Origin: Cobetia amphilecti
GTDB taxonomy: Bacteria > Pseudomonadota > Gammaproteobacteria > Pseudomonadales > Halomonadaceae
Assembly: GCF_020217465.1 (NCBI RefSeq)
Contig: NZ_CP084115.1
Span: 1,922,001 to 1,986,000 of the forward strand
Direction of reading: 5' to 3'
DNA: 64,000 nt
Under the pieces are notes generated by a model. It was not told the DNA's origin and did not search any database. It saw nothing but the letters and a program-made list of their open reading frames with translations. The stretch's first letter is position 1. Every line of letters starts with the position of its first letter. Shown piece by piece: positions 61,599-64,000 of the stretch. A program made the position numbers and the translations under genes.

Positions 61599-63481
61599 GA
61601 TGCAGGAGGTGCCTTGTGCCGGGAGCATTCGTCCGCTGAGGCCTCGGTCGCGCTCAGCCATTCGACTCGACATTCCAGCGCCGGAATCGCATGGCGTGCG
61701 AACAGGGCCAGCCATTGACGCTGGTTGTCCTGCAGACGGTCGGTGGGCGCCTTGACCTCGATCAGCCGATAACGGTCGCTGCTGTGCTCGGGGAAGAACT
61801 GGATCAGGTCCGGCAGGCCAGCGCGATGTTCACGAGGGTTGGCCAGCAGGTGGCGGAAACAGGCTTCCAGATGCGCGGGCGGAATGCAGTCCAGTGCGTG
61901 GTTCAGCAGTTCCTCGCTCAATAGCTCCCAGTGCACGAAGGGTGCCTGAATGCCCTGTTTCTGCTGATGGCGTTCACGGATCACCGTCCGGTAGCTTTCG
62001 TCCTTCAGGCGCGCGAAGCAGGCCTCGAAAGCGGCCTGGCGATGGCTGACGAAATCAGGGCGATAGAGGTCCGCCGGGCCGGTGTGGAAGGCGTGGAAGA
62101 AGGCCCCCGGCAAGGGGGCGAACAGCACCTCCCAGCACAGCAGGGTGAAGAGCGCGGGAATCAGGCCATTCTCGACATAGAAGACCGGTGCCTCGGGCGT
62201 GGCCAACGCATGGGCGGCCGCGCGCTCGACCCCGTGGATACCGTCAGCCGCCGAGGTGGCAAGGTCGGGCACCGTGAGGGCGATCTGTGGCGTGGTCGGC
62301 GCCCTGGCGCGTCTGGGCGCGGGCAATCCGAGGCCACGGCACAGACGCGGCAGGGCGCGTTCGAGTGCCAGCTGCTCGTCCAGCGTGATCTCGGCGCGCG
62401 CCAACCGCTCGCTGGCCAGCGCGTGAGCTGCGCTGATATCGCCCGACAGCTCCAGTGCTCTCACCCGGCGCGGCATGGCACGCGGGGCATATGCGGAATC
62501 CTCGAGACAGGCGTACTGGCGGGCAGCCGCCTGATGCCAGCCCTGACGCTCGGCGTCGCGGGCCAGCGAGAAGCGCAGCCGGTCACGCCGCTGCGCCAGC
62601 CAGGCATTGGCACGATCATCAATAGCACGCCCGCCAGTGGCATGAGCGTCAGTGAGCTGATGAGTCGCGGACGGCTCACTGTGGAGCTCGTTTGCCGCTG
62701 CAGACGCCGTCGCATCCAGCGCCGCGACAATGCGCTGCCAGTGCCGCTCAAGTTCAGCGTTCGCCGTGCGGTCCAGCCGCTCGCTGGCTTGCTGCCAGTC
62801 CTCACGCAGTTGCTCCAGCGCCAGATAGCGATCCACCTCCCAGCGATGGGTGAAGGCGCGAGAGGCCGGCGACAGGGCGACCGTCTCGCAACGCAGCAGG
62901 CCCAGCTCGCTGAGTACGAAGTCCGACAGATTCTGGCGCAGGTTGCCGAAGAACATCAGGCTCAGGCGTCGCGACAGCTCACCCAGCCCGACACTCAAGG
63001 TGTCGGCTGCGGGGTCGTTCAACCAGGCTGGCAGTGGCCGTGGCGTGACGTCACCCAGCAGCTCGCTGATGGCATCATGCATGCGGCGCTTGGGCGTGCT
63101 TCTGGGCAGCTCGGCAAAGGCTGCCCGGAGGCGCGGCAAGGTCACCAGCGCCAGCATCTCGTCCAGACTCAGGTCGGCATTGTGGCGGCACAGGCCGTCA
63201 GGCGTGGCACTGTCGGCGAGCGGTGTGATCAATGGCTGGCATGCGGCCTCGATCGCACCGATCTCGGGATAATGCAGCTGCGAGCGTTCGAAATGATCGC
63301 CCTTGCGCATCAGCAGTCGCACCAGCAAGGCCCGCGAGGCATCCGGCAGGCGAGTGATGGCGTCCACCGTGGCACGCTCCGCCTCTGTCAGCAGATCGGC
63401 GTGACACTGGCAGACCCAGTCGATCAGGGTGTCGAAGTTGGCCAGGTAGTAGCGCGGATTGTCGAGGGGAGCGGCTTGCAT
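61595..63481 (-). CDS. FAN1-type VRR-NUC structure-specific nuclease
   Basis: 628 residues. The C-terminal VRR-NUC domain has GLPDLIQFFPE ... YRLIEVKAPTDRLQDNQRQWL (~550-585), with Asp, Glu-x-Lys and Gln of the PD-(D/E)XK site. Upstream are helical regions (TPR-like AAARQYACLEDSAYAPRAMPRRV) and an N-terminal domain starting PLDNPRYYLANFDTLIDWV, the organisation of bacterial FAN1, which cuts 5' flaps and unhooks interstrand crosslinks. ATG 63481 matches the family start and follows a likely promoter at 63533-63561; the frame is open to 63712, which gives 77 extra non-conserved residues. Confidence 0.85.
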   Translation of the reverse strand: MQAAPLDNPRYYLANFDTLIDWVCQCHADLLTEAERATVDAITRLPDASRALLVRLLMRKGDHFERSQLHYPEIGAIEAACQPLITPLADSATPDGLCRHNADLSLDEMLALVTLPRLRAAFAELPRSTPKRRMHDAISELLGDVTPRPLPAWLNDPAADTLSVGLGELSRRLSLMFFGNLRQNLSDFVLSELGLLRCETVALSPASRAFTHRWEVDRYLALEQLREDWQQASERLDRTANAELERHWQRIVAALDATASAAANELHSEPSATHQLTDAHATGGRAIDDRANAWLAQRRDRLRFSLARDAERQGWHQAAARQYACLEDSAYAPRAMPRRVRALELSGDISAAHALASERLARAEITLDEQLALERALPRLCRGLGLPAPRRARAPTTPQIALTVPDLATSAADGIHGVERAAAHALATPEAPVFYVENGLIPALFTLLCWEVLFAPLPGAFFHAFHTGPADLYRPDFVSHRQAAFEACFARLKDESYRTVIRERHQQKQGIQAPFVHWELLSEELLNHALDCIPPAHLEACFRHLLANPREHRAGLPDLIQFFPEHSSDRYRLIEVKAPTDRLQDNQRQWLALFARHAIPALECRVEWLSATEASADECSRHKAPPAS

Positions 63482-63532
63482 GGCGACCTGTCGAAGTGGC
63501 GGGCAGTGCGGCAGTTTGCCCGAAAGCATGGG

Positions 63533-63561
63533 GTTATATACAGTATATGGCCATCTGTCGC
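63533..63561 (-). promoter_or_regulatory. Probable promoter of the FAN1-helicase operon
   Basis: On the - strand GCGACA (63561-63556), 17 nt, TATAAC (63538-63533). It lies in ATATACTGTATATAAC, which holds one LexA-like half (CTGT) but no matching second half, so SOS control is not supported. Confidence 0.45.
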
Positions 63562-63772
63562 GCCGCAATCTCTTGCAAAGCCTGTCACGAGTCACCACCT
63601 GACTGTCATCCAGTGGTAAAATCGTTTCATCTGCATGTCTTGAAAGCTTCATGACACGACAGGTGGGCAGGCGTGACAGCGCGTCGACCGCGATTCCTCC
63701 CCTCGGAGGCATTTCCGCGATGGTTCAGGACGGACCATCGATCATCATTCAAGCAGGGCAGGAAGGCAGTCC

Positions 63773-64000
63773 ATGTTTCTTGATCAGTTTCACCGGGTCG
63801 AAGATGGCCGCGTGCGGATCACCGCCGAGCAGGCAAGTCGTTTCGCCAAGCAGATGGCGGGGGATTACAACCCCATTCATGACCCGGACGCGCGACGCTT
63901 CTGTGTGCCCGGCGACCTGCTGTTCTCCCTGTTGCTGGCGAAATTCGGTCTGTCGCAGTGCATGACCATCCGTTTCTGCGGCATGGTCGGCAACGATGTG
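63773..64000 (+). CDS. DUF3581-family protein, 3' end beyond the window
   Basis: The first 76 residues are present: FLDQFHRVEDGRVRITAEQASRFAKQMAGDYNPIHDPDARRFCVPGDLLFSLLLAKFGLSQ. NPIHDPDARRFCVPGDLLF resembles the hot-dog hydratase motif of MaoC-like proteins and is typical of DUF3581 proteins of marine gammaproteobacteria. Function unknown. ATG 63773 is preceded by GGAAGG. It is divergent from the FAN1 operon. Confidence 0.8.
   Translation, partial: MFLDQFHRVEDGRVRITAEQASRFAKQMAGDYNPIHDPDARRFCVPGDLLFSLLLAKFGLSQCMTIRFCGMVGNDV

Noticed and set aside
63530-63560. LexA box before the FAN1 gene
   Set aside because: Only one CTGT half is present; the spacing to any CAG partner does not fit CTGT-N8-ACAG.

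Overview
The window is a high-G+C gammaproteobacterial chromosome segment. Its gene content (NiSOD, PuuD-type urate oxidase, AgcS, NhaC, TRAP and DUF3581 genes, DctP with a Tat signal) fits a marine or halophilic Halomonadaceae such as Cobetia or Halomonas; this genus guess is inference. I see no rRNA, tRNA, CRISPR array, insertion sequence or prophage. The sequence is dense and mostly housekeeping or catabolic. It ends in two partial genes: an ArsR-type regulator at the left edge and a DUF3581 gene at the right edge.

Layout. 1-9614: ArsR regulator, propionyl-CoA synthetase (prpE), NhaC antiporter, AgcS amino-acid symporter with a structured leader, a queuosine-precursor transporter behind a probable preQ1-I riboswitch, a ParA-type ATPase with a histone-H1-like tail, and an inositol-phosphatase-family enzyme. 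10086-15310: purine-ring catabolism (pucG, allC, uraD, uraH, puuD). 15429-20171: two tandem chemoreceptor genes, each behind a sigma-28-type promoter, sharing near-identical 3' halves. 20177-23147: TetR regulator divergent from a DgcA-like demethylase. 23225-24802: a nickel superoxide dismutase operon behind a near-perfect Fur box. 24952-31042: FeeM/LuxI-like acyltransferase, frameshifted FMN reductase, periplasmic asparaginase, GGT-family (HpxW-like) hydrolase, TauE/SafE permease. 31283-34411: TRAP transporter. 35098-42079: membrane protein of unknown function, Lrp regulator, 5'-nucleotidase, NCS2 permease, ABM monooxygenase, nitroreductase. 42111-49736: guanine deaminase with xanthine dehydrogenase xdhABC, and a divergent RutR-like TetR regulator. 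49947-57475: two unknown proteins, then an RpiR regulator, polar ABC transporter and amidase. 57633-58586: puuE allantoinase. 58749-63481: an XPD/DinG-type helicase with an N-terminal PD-(D/E)XK domain, translationally coupled to a FAN1-type nuclease.

How the genes work together. The scattered purine genes give an almost complete route: NCS2 uptake, guanine to xanthine (guaD), xanthine to urate (xdhABC), urate to 5-hydroxyisourate (puuD), then uraH, uraD, puuE, allC and pucG. PucG is expected to yield glycine and oxalurate; the HpxW-like GGT homologue and the amidase may handle the oxalurate/oxamate products. Two similar palindromes, CTGACCAAATGGTCAG before xdhA and TTGACCGATCGGTCAG between uraD and uraH, suggest that the TetR regulator beside xdhA controls both clusters.

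One window-wide oddity stands out: short tandem duplications (8-24 bp, often 14-15 bp) sit on or beside stop codons and gene ends at more than a dozen loci.
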